DNA of 31,560 nucleotides, from positions 1 through 31,560 of the forward strand of contig JAFAFV010000247.1 of assembly GCA_023423285.1 (NCBI GenBank), read 5' to 3'. Each line of letters starts with the position of its first letter. Positions within the stretch are counted from its first letter, which is position 1. A program made the position numbers and the translations under genes. Source of the DNA: Bacteroidota bacterium (GTDB taxonomy: Bacteria; Bacteroidota; Bacteroidia; Chitinophagales; Chitinophagaceae). Shown here piece after piece: positions 21,080-30,257 of this stretch. The notes beneath the pieces were generated by a model. It was given only the letters and a program-made list of their open reading frames with translations, ran no database searches and was not told the origin of the DNA.

Positions 21080-22462
21080 TTGGGTATTGCTTATCTTTTA
21101 ACGGTTGTAAGCGGGTTCGCCAGCCTGTTGCCTGCAGCAGCAGGCTGGTGGCGGGTGAGGGCCATCCGGCCTGTATTTTACCCCTTCGTACTGCTGCTCA
21201 CCGCAAATTTCTTAGCTGAACTGGTAAGTTTTCTATCCATACGGTTGGAAGGGATCAATACAGCCTGGTATCTTGTTTATTCTTTTATCAGCTTACTGCT
21301 GATCCTCTGGCAGCTATACTTATGGGCTTCTGTTCCAATTTTTGCCAGGGTAATAAAAATAACAGGCATCTTATTGGCCGCCTTGTGGCTTTTAATATTC
21401 TTTTTTGGAAACAAAACCGGCTTAGAGACTACCGTTTGGCTGCTGCTTAAGGATGCGTGTATGGCAGCAGGCTGCTTTTACCTTTTATACTGCCGCATCC
21501 CTGATCTTAGCTTTGGCATTCATAAAGATGCCATCGTGCTGATCTGCTCAGGGTGGCTGATATTGTTTGTTTATGATGCCGTGATTGAATTATTCATAGC
21601 CTGGGGCCAGTGGCTTCAAACGCCGGCCCTTTCTTATCTTCAACCTGTATTTTCAATCATTAACCTTGTGGTTATCATCATCCATTTAATTGCTGTAATA
21701 TGGATACCACCAAAGACCCCCCTCCTGATCGCTGCTGCGATAGCAGCCCTCATCCTGCTGTTGCTCTTTGCCGGGTTCCTCGTTATTATTACCAGGTTTC
21801 AGAAAAAAGCCTTTTACATACGCAATAAAGCAGCTCTTGCAAAACTGGAAGTGCTGGAAAAAGAACGGGACCGGATGGCACGCGACCTGCATGATGAACT
21901 CAGCCCCCTGTTAACCCGCATCTTTATGCAGGTAGATGTTTGTAGCAACCGCTATGGCAGCGCTGTGGCAACATTCCTGGCGCCCACCAAACAAAACCTG
22001 AGCCACCTGATTGACCGCGTAGGGGAGATTATTAAAAATATCGACAATCAGCATATCATCAACCAGGGGCTTGAACCATCTTTGCGGGTGATATTAGAGC
22101 AATACAAAAGCCTGCAGAAACTGAATTACAGGTTCCGCTATGATGTTAAAGAGCCTTTGCCCCGCCCTGTAACAACCGGGCTGTATCTCATTATTTTAGA
22201 ACTGCTTCAAAATACCATTAAGCACGCGGAAGCCACCGGCATAGAATTGAAGATTTGGCAGTGGCGGAGTTTCCTGTTTTTTTACTATAAAGACAATGGC
22301 GCCCACCTCTCTTACCCCGCGAACCCGTCCGGGATAGGCCTTCAAAGCCTCCAGCAAAGAATTGAATTGATGGGAGGCTTTCGCGAAACACATCACCAGC
22401 CGGAAAAGGCATTCCAATTCCATGTCCCTTTAAACACTTTAAACCATGAATCCCGAGGATAG
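21080..22462 (+). CDS. Membrane sensor histidine kinase (HisKA_3/NarX-LytS type)
   Basis: A 460-residue protein. The N-terminal about 235 residues are hydrophobic with about seven membrane helices and no recognised ligand domain. A short coiled linker follows (KAALAKLEVLEKERDRMA), then the HisKA_3 dimerisation helix RDLHDELSPLLTRI with phospho-acceptor H271. The ATPase domain has LELLQNTIKHAE (N378), KDNGAHLS and SGIGLQSLQQRIELMGG. The start is a TTG at 21080, the first start codon after an in-frame stop at 21032. The 3' end overlaps the response regulator by 17 bp, so they are a pair. The 7-TM input domain probably senses a membrane or small hydrophobic signal. Confidence 0.9.
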   Translation: MGIAYLLTVVSGFASLLPAAAGWWRVRAIRPVFYPFVLLLTANFLAELVSFLSIRLEGINTAWYLVYSFISLLLILWQLYLWASVPIFARVIKITGILLAALWLLIFFFGNKTGLETTVWLLLKDACMAAGCFYLLYCRIPDLSFGIHKDAIVLICSGWLILFVYDAVIELFIAWGQWLQTPALSYLQPVFSIINLVVIIIHLIAVIWIPPKTPLLIAAAIAALILLLLFAGFLVIITRFQKKAFYIRNKAALAKLEVLEKERDRMARDLHDELSPLLTRIFMQVDVCSNRYGSAVATFLAPTKQNLSHLIDRVGEIIKNIDNQHIINQGLEPSLRVILEQYKSLQKLNYRFRYDVKEPLPRPVTTGLYLIILELLQNTIKHAEATGIELKIWQWRSFLFFYYKDNGAHLSYPANPSGIGLQSLQQRIELMGGFRETHHQPEKAFQFHVPLNTLNHESRG

Positions 22463-23117
22463 CATAAAAGTAATGATTGCTGATGACCAGGAACATTGCC
22501 TCGAGGCCATCAAATTAGCCCTGGAAGACGCCCCTGATATTTGTATTACCGGCCAGGCCCGCAATGGCCTTGATCTTATACACATGCTTGAGGAGCAATC
22601 TCCGGATGTAATCATCACGGATATTTATATGAAAGGCCTGGACGGCATTAGCGTCACCCGTATGATCAAAGAGCATGATGAAAACATCAAAGTAATCGGT
22701 TTTACCCAATACACAGATGAGCAGCTATTGATTGAAATGATGCATGCCGGGGCTGATGGCTATTTGTTTAAAAATGCAGACAGTCAGACCATTGTAAAAG
22801 CCGTTCGCACCGTAAGCAACGACGGCAATTTTTTTTGCGATAAAACAATGAGCAAACTGGTGAAGTTGTTCAGGATAGGCATCTACAGGATTTCACCCGA
22901 ACCGGTCAAGCCTGGTTTTTTTACAGGCAAAGAAAAAGAGGTTTTACTGGCAGTTTGTGAAGGGCTTGGCGCAAAGCAAATTGCCTGGAAACTGGGCTTA
23001 ACTGAAAATACCGTAAATAAATACAAAGCGAACCTTCGTAAAAAAACCAACTGCGTCAATGATGCCATGCTGGTGGTATTTGCCATACAACACCATATTT
23101 ATATTCCGGAATCATGA
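22446..23117 (+). CDS. NarL/FixJ-type response regulator with LuxR HTH
   Basis: A 223-residue regulator. The receiver domain has the acidic pair D13-D14, phospho-acceptor D59 in IITDIYMKG, T87 in GFTQYT and K109 in YLFKNAD. A LuxR-type HTH lies at residues 155-220 (FFTGKEKEVLLAVCEGLGAKQIAWKLGLTENTVNKYKANL). It overlaps the sensor kinase gene by 17 bp and the next gene by 4 bp (ATGA), so three genes are translationally coupled. The linker contains an FFCDKTMSKL segment as in other Bacteroidota NarL-like regulators. Its targets probably include the operon itself through the 20602-20629 dyad and perhaps the adjacent AraC-like gene; this is inference. Confidence 0.92.
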   Translation: MNPEDSIKVMIADDQEHCLEAIKLALEDAPDICITGQARNGLDLIHMLEEQSPDVIITDIYMKGLDGISVTRMIKEHDENIKVIGFTQYTDEQLLIEMMHAGADGYLFKNADSQTIVKAVRTVSNDGNFFCDKTMSKLVKLFRIGIYRISPEPVKPGFFTGKEKEVLLAVCEGLGAKQIAWKLGLTENTVNKYKANLRKKTNCVNDAMLVVFAIQHHIYIPES

Positions 23118-23920
23118 GCCAGCTATCTACAAATAACAGGGCTGCTTTGCAATTTAAGCCTCCGGGTTCGTATGGCTCTGCATACCGCACCGTTGCAGAA
23201 ATACCTCCCGGCCACAAACGGGTACTGCGTTTTGCCTTTCCATTGCATACCACATGGGGTGCAGATGATAAAAATTTTGTACTGCAACAAACCAGTATCA
23301 TTAAAAATCCTGAAATCGGGCTGGTGGAGATTCATGTAATCGAAAACAGCTTGTTGGGTGTGGAGTGCGTTCAGGATGCCACTTTCCTGGTTTACACATT
23401 AGAAGGATATCATTTTTTATATATGGAGGGATATGGGCCGGTACCTGTATTTTCACTTACCTACACCCTTCAACCCATACCGCATGGAAATCACAGGCTG
23501 CTGGTTACACGCGGCACTTGTACACTTCTTTATATAGCAGCAGACGAATTGATTACCCGTTTGCAAAACGGTGGGGAATCGCTGGTTCCATTGAACAAAT
23601 ATGTAGTATCAGCCCCAAAGTCAGGTGTATTGCGTTTACCCATTGATACTAATGTAGATTTGCTTTTACAGCAGCTTATCAATTTACCGGAGCATCCTGA
23701 TCCTTTTTCACTGCCTTATATTACTACTCATTTATTGCTACTATTGCCCCAACAGCTTCAGGCAAGCTCCATAAATGATCATGATGTTTACGGGAGCATG
23801 ATGGTTTTCATCGCCGAAAATATTCAAATGCCGGTTCCCTGGCTGCTTGCACAATTACAAGAGAAATTCTCCATGAACCGTCGAAGGGCAAAGGCGTTCC
23901 TGCGGAATATAAATTTATAA
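23114..23920 (+). CDS. AraC-like regulator, N-terminal domain and first HTH (interrupted by stop)
   Basis: 268 codons end at TAA 23918-23920. The first about 210 residues look like an N-terminal effector or cupin-like domain (FPLHTTWGADDKNFVL, FSLTYTLQPIP, HRLLVTRGTCTLLYIAADELITRL). The last about 40 (YGSMMVFIAENIQMPVPWLLAQLQEKFSMNRRRAKAFLRNI) match the first helix-turn-helix of AraC/XylS proteins. The second HTH follows in the same frame just past the stop (23924-24124). So the gene is either a nonsense-mutated AraC regulator, or a deliberately short product. It overlaps the response regulator by 4 bp and so is part of that operon. It has no known ligand. Confidence 0.7.
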   Translation: MSQLSTNNRAALQFKPPGSYGSAYRTVAEIPPGHKRVLRFAFPLHTTWGADDKNFVLQQTSIIKNPEIGLVEIHVIENSLLGVECVQDATFLVYTLEGYHFLYMEGYGPVPVFSLTYTLQPIPHGNHRLLVTRGTCTLLYIAADELITRLQNGGESLVPLNKYVVSAPKSGVLRLPIDTNVDLLLQQLINLPEHPDPFSLPYITTHLLLLLPQQLQASSINDHDVYGSMMVFIAENIQMPVPWLLAQLQEKFSMNRRRAKAFLRNINL

Positions 23921-23923
23921 AAG

Positions 23924-24124
23924 ATGCCACACCCTGTCAATATACGCAGTTTTCTGAACGGGCTACGCCACACGTTGGCCCTGCTGTTGCTGGTCTCTGA
24001 AAAAAACACGGTAACACAGATAGCGTATCGCCTGGGATATAGCAGCCTTTACCATTTTAGTGAACAGTTTTTTAAAACTTTCCGGTTCAGGCCCTCCCGC
24101 TGGAAGGAACATATCCGCCAATGA
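23924..24124 (+). pseudogene. Second HTH of the AraC-like regulator, separated by one in-frame stop
   Basis: 66 codons in the same frame as 23114-23920, separated only by TAA and AAG. The segment SEKNTVTQIAYRLGYSSLYHFSEQFFKTFRFRPSRWKEHIR is a textbook C-terminal AraC HTH (IA-x2-LGY-x5-F-x2-FK-x2-F-x2-SP pattern). Changing one base of the stop (TAA to TAT or TAC) would give a continuous AraC protein of about 336 residues. Alone it would be too short to be a normal regulator. A few residues between the two HTHs appear longer than usual, so a small insertion may also be present. Confidence 0.7.
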
Positions 24125-24385
24125 TGCGATGGATTGCAAAATGTTGGCATTTTTCATGCAATCCAACGTATTGTTTTCGCTGTTTTAGCATACCAACTTT
24201 GTACAAGAACAGGCAAACGAATGGCCACACGAAAAACAGGCGAAGCCGAACACCTGAAGAAAATAGTAGGCGGAATTTATTAACTCCTGCCAGGAGTATT
24301 AAAATATATACCCTGGCAGAACAGGAGCATACCGGCCGGTATTAAAAATCAATTACATTTTTTTAACCCTTTTAAAATTAGATCA

Positions 24386-24814
24386 ATGATTACAATAAAA
24401 AGTCTGCGGACTATAAAGTATATATTGCCGGCAATGGCAATAGCATGCGTGGTTTTTGCATTTTCCCATCAAAAAGGTGCACCCGCACCTGCAACCGCAT
24501 TGACAACCTTGCATTTTAAGTACACGCCCCCCTCTGGCAACGACTATTCGCCAAATTCCGTTGCGTCGGGTTTGAACTGGTTACAAATACCTTCCAACCA
24601 AGCCTGCACGCAGGAATCAGATGAAGTAGCCTGTTCATTTTCCATCAATGTTCCTGCAGGCGATGAATCTGAGTTTGTAAACGGCTCCGGGCAGCCGACA
24701 TCACGGGTAGAAATTCAACCCAGCTCAGGGTTGGATGCATATGTAATGGATGTAGTGGATGCTACAAGCAACGCTTCAGTTAAGAATGCGGTAGCCAATG
24801 TTTATCTTCCTTAA
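24386..24814 (+). CDS. Small exported protein of unknown function (DUF6520-like)
   Basis: A 142-residue protein with a signal peptide (LRTIKYILPAMAIACVVFAFS, cleaved near residue 29), then a Pro/Ala-rich linker and a mature part of about 105 residues. The mature part has one cysteine pair (NQACTQESDEVACSF), many Ser/Asn and beta-like segments (SFSINVPAGDE, SRVEIQPS). From memory it resembles the small exported DUF6520-type proteins of Bacteroidota, which also have a Cys pair near the middle, though that match cannot be checked here. It ends 11 bp before a bidirectional terminator and faces the SusD gene. It may be an envelope or secreted protein used with the neighbouring TlpA and SusC/D. Confidence 0.7.
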   Translation: MITIKSLRTIKYILPAMAIACVVFAFSHQKGAPAPATALTTLHFKYTPPSGNDYSPNSVASGLNWLQIPSNQACTQESDEVACSFSINVPAGDESEFVNGSGQPTSRVEIQPSSGLDAYVMDVVDATSNASVKNAVANVYLP

Positions 24815-24824
24815 TTACAATTTG

Positions 24825-24857
24825 ATCAGCGGGATGGTGGGATACCACCCCGCTGAT
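24825..24857. terminator. Bidirectional intrinsic terminator between the small exported gene and susD
   Basis: A 9-bp stem ATCAGCGGG/CCCGCTGAT extended by TGGT/ACCA around a GGGAT loop, followed on the + strand by TTTTTAAT. It lies 11 bp after the + strand stop and 3 bp after the - strand SusD stop, so it can serve both convergent transcripts. Confidence 0.8.
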
Positions 24858-24859
24858 TT

Positions 24860-26254
24860 TTAATACGGATTTTGTACAATACCGGTGGTGGATATAATAT
24901 CAAAAGGTAAAGGCAATGCATAATAGGGATCGCCGGGAAGTAATTGAAACGTTTCACCATTCACCGTACGCCTTAAAATGATATTTGCACCTTCCTTATT
25001 GAACCTTTTAATATCAGACCACCGTACGCCCCGGTATAATAATTCTTTCCGCCTTTCATCTTGTATCTTTTGAATTAACAGGCCCGGACTATTGATCGTT
25101 TCCGGTATAAATGCGGCTTTGCTATACCGGTGTGACAGTAAGGTATTCAGGTCTTGCAAGGCAGCAGGCAGATCGGGCTGCGCTTTTCTTGCAGCCGCTT
25201 CTGCTCTTACCAGGTACAGTTCATCCGTGGCGATGCCGGTAAACAATCGCCCGCCCTGGGAATAACTTCCCTTGTATACATTGTAACCGTTGGAGTTCCG
25301 GAAATAAGCCTGCTTCCGCAGATCATTGGTGTCATAACTTTTATAAAGCAGCGTATCAATATAAGACCTGGAGGGGATCATTAATCCATAAGTTCCCGTG
25401 GCACACATTTCTGTATAAAAAATAGTTTCCTTATTAAACTGCTTAAACGGGAACGACGCATTGAGGCCAAGCAAATCTTCATCACCGTTTAAATCGATCA
25501 GGTCATTTTTTATAGCGAGGCATGCATCAGCATATATATAAGCGCTATCATAATTACGCATGGACAGGTAAGTTCTTGCTAAAAGTCCATAAGCAGCAGC
25601 TTTTGATGGCCTGAAAGGGTGAGAGGGTAAATCCGGCAGGTATTCAACAGCTTCGTTTGCATCAGTGATAACGCGCCGGTAACAGTCCTGTACACTACTT
25701 CTATAAGAGGGCTCGTTATAGTCAGAACTCAGCCTCAGCACAATGCCAGGGTCACTGGCTGCAGTTGCTTCATCAAAAGTTTTGGCAAACGTCCATAGCA
25801 ATCCTAAAAAATAATAAGATCTGAAAAACAAAGCACTGCCTTTCACATTTTCCCATGCAGTTTTGTCAAGCAACCCCGGAGATATTTTATCAAGAATTTC
25901 CAGGCAGTAATTGGCATTATAAATCGGGGCATAACTGTAACTCCAGTCATTAGGATAAATATAATTATAAGGCTTCCATTTATAAGCATGTTGTTCCCAT
26001 GGCGGATACCTCTCATACATTCCGGGCATCAGTATATAATCATTGGCAGACGCTTCAGAAAATGCAGGCGTACCGCCCTGGTTCATTATGGCTGTGGCAT
26101 CATCTAAAAGAGCCTGCAGGTCTGCTATACCCGTTGGGGTGGTAATAGCATTACTAGATTTTTTATCCAGAAATTTCTTACAGGATGCCGTAAACGCTAC
26201 AATAGCAAGTAAACTAAATACCAAAAGTTTATAGTAACCTAATTGATTTCTCAT
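24860..26254 (-). CDS. RagB/SusD family outer-membrane nutrient-binding lipoprotein
   Basis: A 464-residue lipoprotein from the ATG at 26254, which gives a signal peptide with lipobox TASC (Cys25); the longer upstream frame would bury it. The mature part has the SusD fold marks: KKFLDKKSSNAITTPTG after the Cys, helical TPR-like repeats (AAAYGLLARTYLSMRNYDSAYIYADACL), ELYLVRAEAAARKA, and the C-terminal IQDERRKELLYRGVRWSDIKRFN motif. It lies 10 bp downstream of SusC in the same operon. SusD caps the SusC pore and passes substrate. No glycoside hydrolase or peptidase is nearby, so the substrate (glycan, peptide or other) is open. Confidence 0.92.
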   Translation of the reverse strand: MRNQLGYYKLLVFSLLAIVAFTASCKKFLDKKSSNAITTPTGIADLQALLDDATAIMNQGGTPAFSEASANDYILMPGMYERYPPWEQHAYKWKPYNYIYPNDWSYSYAPIYNANYCLEILDKISPGLLDKTAWENVKGSALFFRSYYFLGLLWTFAKTFDEATAASDPGIVLRLSSDYNEPSYRSSVQDCYRRVITDANEAVEYLPDLPSHPFRPSKAAAYGLLARTYLSMRNYDSAYIYADACLAIKNDLIDLNGDEDLLGLNASFPFKQFNKETIFYTEMCATGTYGLMIPSRSYIDTLLYKSYDTNDLRKQAYFRNSNGYNVYKGSYSQGGRLFTGIATDELYLVRAEAAARKAQPDLPAALQDLNTLLSHRYSKAAFIPETINSPGLLIQKIQDERRKELLYRGVRWSDIKRFNKEGANIILRRTVNGETFQLLPGDPYYALPLPFDIISTTGIVQNPY

Positions 26255-26264
26255 GATGGTCGTT

Positions 26265-29200
26265 TTAAAAGTGAATTCTGATACCGGTAGTAAAGTGTTT
26301 GGATGGTGGAGCGGACAGTGGGTAATCAGGATCGAGTCCGCTATCATTGGCAGCCCATAAAATGCCGAGATTGGCTGCATTTAAATATAGCTGGATTCCG
26401 GGAATGCCTCTCCTACCCCGATTATGCCTGGTTTGATAATCCAAATTAATATACTGCACGCGTATATGGTCTCCTTTTAAAAAATTCACTTCAGAATTGG
26501 CGTAGAAAAGATCGCGGTCAGCCGCCTGCGGGTAATCGGTATAGACAAATTTTGGAATATCAGTAATGCTTTCATCGCCGGGCTTCTGCCACCTCTTATA
26601 ATAATCTGCATGGCCATTTCCTGCCAGCAGGTTACCAGAGCTAAAGGAATGTTTTTTAAAATAATAACCTGCTTTAAAGCTGATGTTGAACGAAAGCGTA
26701 AACTGTCTCCAGGTAAAATAGTTTCTCAAGGAACCAAAATACACCGGTGATGAGCTTCCCAGGAAAACCAGTGATCCGCTTTTCAGACCTTCGGTGGCCA
26801 CTTTATTAAAAATGCCGCTCCTGTATTCTTTGGATAGTGTATCTCCCGAATATCCCTGCGGGTCACCATTTGCATCCAAACCTCCCCATTTGTAAGCGGT
26901 TACCGCGTATAAAGGTTTGCCCAGGATGGGCACAATGGTACTGCCATCGAGTGAGCCGCTGAAGTCTTTGGAACCATCCGTATAATACCTGGTTGTTTTA
27001 GACGTGTTGTAGTTGAAGATGAGGTTGGCATGCCATTGAAGGTCCTTATGCTCAACGATCCTTGCATTTAAATTCACATCAACGCCTCTTGTAAGTATAT
27101 TGGCCACATTGCGGGAAATGGTGGGCTTTACCCCCCAGGTGGTATAATCATATGGCGTTTCACCGTACAGGTCGCTTCCGTATTTAAGGTAATACTCCAC
27201 CGTTCCGGTCAACCGGTTATCCCGGCCTGCAAAATCTATCCCGGCATTAATTTGTTTCGATTTCTCCCATTTCAAAGATGGGTCATTTAAATTATTTATT
27301 CGCTGCACCGGGTAATTGGTAAATGAATTAGTGAGCGCTCCGCTAATTGGCAATGGCGTTTTACGAATGTCTACATTGCCGCTATATCCATAGGTCAAAC
27401 GGATTTTCAACAATGGAAAGGCGTTCAGCCTGTAAAATTTTTCTGCCGACAATAACCAACCCAACCCTGCCGACCACAACGGGTTCCATTTGTCATTGGT
27501 AGTCGCGCCAAATACATTAGATGCATCTTCACGGAAACTTGCATTAACAATGTATTTTTTATGGTAGGTATAAACCAGGTTGCTATAGGCGCTCACAAAA
27601 CGGGTGTACCTGTTGCTGCTGATGCCCGGCGCGCCGGGTATGGTTTGCGTGCTTCCAGTGGGGCGCGTGCGGTAACGCCCGGTATGGTCTACCACGGCAA
27701 TAGATAAAGGATCATGCTGATATCCGTAAAGTGTAAAACTACCGGTTCCACCCGTATAGGCTGATCGTATTTCAGCACCCCCTATCGCTGAAATATCGTG
27801 TTGGTTCCAGTTTTCAGAATAACTTAATTGCCCGCGAAGATTGTTAGAAAGGATTTCAGAACCCGACCGCCCCAGCACATCACCATAAGGCACCGGGTAA
27901 ATATTAGGCGAACCGGCAGTAGCACCAACCTGGGTAAAACGGTTAATAAGATCGCGGGTATAATAGCTTTCCTTATCCGCAAGGCGTTCAGATGTTACCC
28001 ATTGCTTTTCGTACTGGTAACTGGCTGTTGCAAACAGAGAAGACCATATTTTGTATTGTAATGATACACTGGCCAGTACATCCTGCAGCCGGCTGGTAGT
28101 ATGATCATGCTGATGATCATTAAGAGGATAATAATACCAGTTTAACAGACGCCCTGCCCCGGCCGTATCAAGATACCCGCTTCGATACTGAGCAATAGCC
28201 GCCGCGTTTCCATCGGCATCAGCCAGGCTCATATAAGGAATGTAACGGTTATTAATTTTGGATATCAGTGCAAAAGGCAGCGCACCGGTTTTATCGTTTG
28301 CCGAAGTATAATAGGCATCTAATCCAATAGAAAGATTTTTGACAGGCCTGAAAATATTGCTGAGGTGAATATTTGTTTTATTGGAAGTAGAGAAGCTTTC
28401 TCCAAGAGTCCTGTTGTGGCCTGCACTCAGCATCCAGGCTACCTGGTTGCTACCGCCTGTAAAACTCAGCGCATGTTGTTGAATAACACCTTTTCGTTGC
28501 AGGTGCTTTGCGTATTGTTCTCTTATATCGGTTGCCGCAAGTTTGCTGATGATAGCAGCAGAATCGTCTGCTGTTATCAACCCCTGCTTTCTTTGTAAGA
28601 ATACCTCTACAGCAGGTGGAAGCGGCGGCCTGGCCGAGGTATTGTTAATGATACCATTAAAATATCCTTTACTAAAGCTCATGGCCTCTGTTGCGATATA
28701 ATCTTCAACCGATACCTGCGGCGTATAATAAAGATCGGTGGGCAGCCCCATGGTTATGCTGGATTGCAGATTTCCTGACAGCTTTTGATTGAAGCGCCCC
28801 TTTTTTGTAGTGATGACGATAACACCGTTACCTGCCCTGGCTCCCCAGATGCTGGCTGCCGACGCGTCTTTTAAAACCGTAACCGATTCCACATCGGCCG
28901 GGTTAATATTGCTGATGTCTCCTTCATAGGGAAAATCGTCCACAACAATCAGCGGGGATAAAGGACCGTTGATGGTACTCAGCCCACGTATAGAAACCGG
29001 GTTAGCAGTTCCCGCGTTGGTGCCGCTTTTTCCAATATTGAACAACATGCCATTGGTTACACCGTCCAATCGCTCTAGAATGTTAGTACCTGTTTGTTCA
29101 TTCAGTGTTTTGCTGTCTAGTACCACATAAGATCCGTTGACTTCGTTCGGCTTTAATTTCTGGTAACCTGTATTCACAACGACGGTTTCCATTTCTGTGG

Positions 29201-29498
29201 TAACCGGCTCAAGCGTAATCCGAAAGTTGATTGCAGGTGCTGTAATCACCACTGAATAGGGTTCGTAACCTACATGAGATGCCACAAGGGTATCAGGAAA
29301 AGCAGGGATAACGATTCTGAATCCGCCTTCTGCATCAGAGGAGGCAATGACTGCACGATGCCTGGCCACCCGAAGCGTAGCCCCCGGTACTGGCAGGCCG
29401 GTCACCGCATCGGTTACGGTTCCCCTGAACAAGGATTGTGCATTAACTGCCTGACAGCTTAGGATAAGCAGGAGTATACATAAAAAATTGTTCTTCAT
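26265..29498 (-). CDS. SusC/RagA family TonB-linked outer-membrane transporter
   Basis: A 1077-residue protein, normal length for the family. Signal peptide about 1-20 (cleaved after AVNA), a carboxypeptidase-regulatory-like domain at about 22-105 (FRGTVTDAVTGLPVPGATLRV), a TonB-box-like METVVVNTGYQKL, a plug at about 115-235 with PVSIRGLSTINGPLSPLIVVDDFPYEGDI and VLKDASAASIWGARAGNGVIVITTKKG, then a 22-strand barrel ending IRIHF. It overlaps the TlpA-like gene by 4 bp at its start and is followed by SusD after 10 bp. It imports a bulky substrate with energy from TonB-ExbBD. The substrate cannot be read from the sequence. Confidence 0.95.
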   Translation of the reverse strand: MKNNFLCILLLILSCQAVNAQSLFRGTVTDAVTGLPVPGATLRVARHRAVIASSDAEGGFRIVIPAFPDTLVASHVGYEPYSVVITAPAINFRITLEPVTTEMETVVVNTGYQKLKPNEVNGSYVVLDSKTLNEQTGTNILERLDGVTNGMLFNIGKSGTNAGTANPVSIRGLSTINGPLSPLIVVDDFPYEGDISNINPADVESVTVLKDASAASIWGARAGNGVIVITTKKGRFNQKLSGNLQSSITMGLPTDLYYTPQVSVEDYIATEAMSFSKGYFNGIINNTSARPPLPPAVEVFLQRKQGLITADDSAAIISKLAATDIREQYAKHLQRKGVIQQHALSFTGGSNQVAWMLSAGHNRTLGESFSTSNKTNIHLSNIFRPVKNLSIGLDAYYTSANDKTGALPFALISKINNRYIPYMSLADADGNAAAIAQYRSGYLDTAGAGRLLNWYYYPLNDHQHDHTTSRLQDVLASVSLQYKIWSSLFATASYQYEKQWVTSERLADKESYYTRDLINRFTQVGATAGSPNIYPVPYGDVLGRSGSEILSNNLRGQLSYSENWNQHDISAIGGAEIRSAYTGGTGSFTLYGYQHDPLSIAVVDHTGRYRTRPTGSTQTIPGAPGISSNRYTRFVSAYSNLVYTYHKKYIVNASFREDASNVFGATTNDKWNPLWSAGLGWLLSAEKFYRLNAFPLLKIRLTYGYSGNVDIRKTPLPISGALTNSFTNYPVQRINNLNDPSLKWEKSKQINAGIDFAGRDNRLTGTVEYYLKYGSDLYGETPYDYTTWGVKPTISRNVANILTRGVDVNLNARIVEHKDLQWHANLIFNYNTSKTTRYYTDGSKDFSGSLDGSTIVPILGKPLYAVTAYKWGGLDANGDPQGYSGDTLSKEYRSGIFNKVATEGLKSGSLVFLGSSSPVYFGSLRNYFTWRQFTLSFNISFKAGYYFKKHSFSSGNLLAGNGHADYYKRWQKPGDESITDIPKFVYTDYPQAADRDLFYANSEVNFLKGDHIRVQYINLDYQTRHNRGRRGIPGIQLYLNAANLGILWAANDSGLDPDYPLSAPPSKHFTTGIRIHF

Positions 29499-30079
29499 TT
29501 TATAACATTGTTTTGGTTTTCATATTTCAGGTAGCCTCTCTGCTTTACCTGCTCATTCATCAGGGGGATGGCCTTTTCAATAAGATCAGCTGACAAAAAA
29601 GTGGAAGAGCTATGGGCTATATATACATTGTCTCTGGCCAGCCAAACGTAATTGGGTTTGCTTTGCTCCCTGAAATACTGTTGAATCAGGGTATCAGCCG
29701 TTACTATGGGTATGGTAAAAGGTTTTTGATTCCTGGCTTTCCATTTTTCCAGGAAATTTTCTATCACTTCCGTTTTTTCTGGTGTAACCAGGATGATCTG
29801 CAGATCTTTTTGAAAACGGTTTTGCAACGAATCCAGTAATGGGAAGCGGCGGATACAAGGCGCACAGGAAGTCAACCAAAAGCCAAATACTACCATTTTA
29901 GTGTTGCCCGTTTGCAATACAGATAATTTCGCCGAACCGGATGGATAATTAACCAGATGGTGGAGTGTGATATCCGGCAGCCTGTCATTTATATACAGGG
30001 CCTGTGAATGATTCTGCTGGGCTGCTACAAACCGGCATAGCATGGCTATAGCGCATAGCAGCGTTAAAAATTGCTTCAT
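29495..30079 (-). CDS. TlpA-like thiol-disulfide oxidoreductase (periplasmic)
   Basis: A 194-residue protein from the ATG at 30079 with signal peptide to about residue 20 (AIAMLCRFVAA); an in-frame TTG at 30094 would add five residues. The thioredoxin domain has FGFWLTSCAPCIRRFPLLDSL with the redox pair C72 and C75. The usual WCxxC Trp is Ser here. A LPDITLHHL start and the TKPNYVWLA-like SKPNYVWLARDN stretch with a cis-Pro candidate follow. It is the first gene of the TlpA-SusC-SusD operon and overlaps SusC by 4 bp (ATGA). Such triplets are frequent in Chitinophagaceae. It should act in the periplasm on disulfides of an exported or imported partner. Confidence 0.87.
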   Translation of the reverse strand: MKQFLTLLCAIAMLCRFVAAQQNHSQALYINDRLPDITLHHLVNYPSGSAKLSVLQTGNTKMVVFGFWLTSCAPCIRRFPLLDSLQNRFQKDLQIILVTPEKTEVIENFLEKWKARNQKPFTIPIVTADTLIQQYFREQSKPNYVWLARDNVYIAHSSSTFLSADLIEKAIPLMNEQVKQRGYLKYENQNNVIK

Positions 30080-30205
30080 ATGTATTTTGTTCAATCGTTA
30101 TTGTTCCCTGAAAATTTCTGTCGCGGGTGTTACAGGTGCGCGGTTAAAACTTACGGGAGCAGGTTTTATTAGCATTGTTTTATTGATAAAAAATAACAGG
30201 TAAAG

Positions 30206-30257
30206 TGCCGGGAAACAGCGGGCAGGCCATGAGACACCCTAAACCCGCCGCCCGGCA
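30206..30257. terminator. Strong two-part hairpin, terminator or RNA element
   Basis: Stem TGCCGGG (30206-30212) with CCCGGCA (30251-30257), and inner stem GCGGG (30218-30222) with CCCGC (30244-30248), around a 21-nt loop. The outer arms are perfectly complementary. It lies 127 bp upstream of the TlpA start on that strand and could be a leader element or the terminator of something further upstream. Confidence 0.45.

Noticed and set aside
24121..24345. 74-codon + strand frame after the AraC-like fragment
   Set aside because: Overlaps the fragment's stop, Arg/Thr-rich without domain, no homology recognised; probably spacer.
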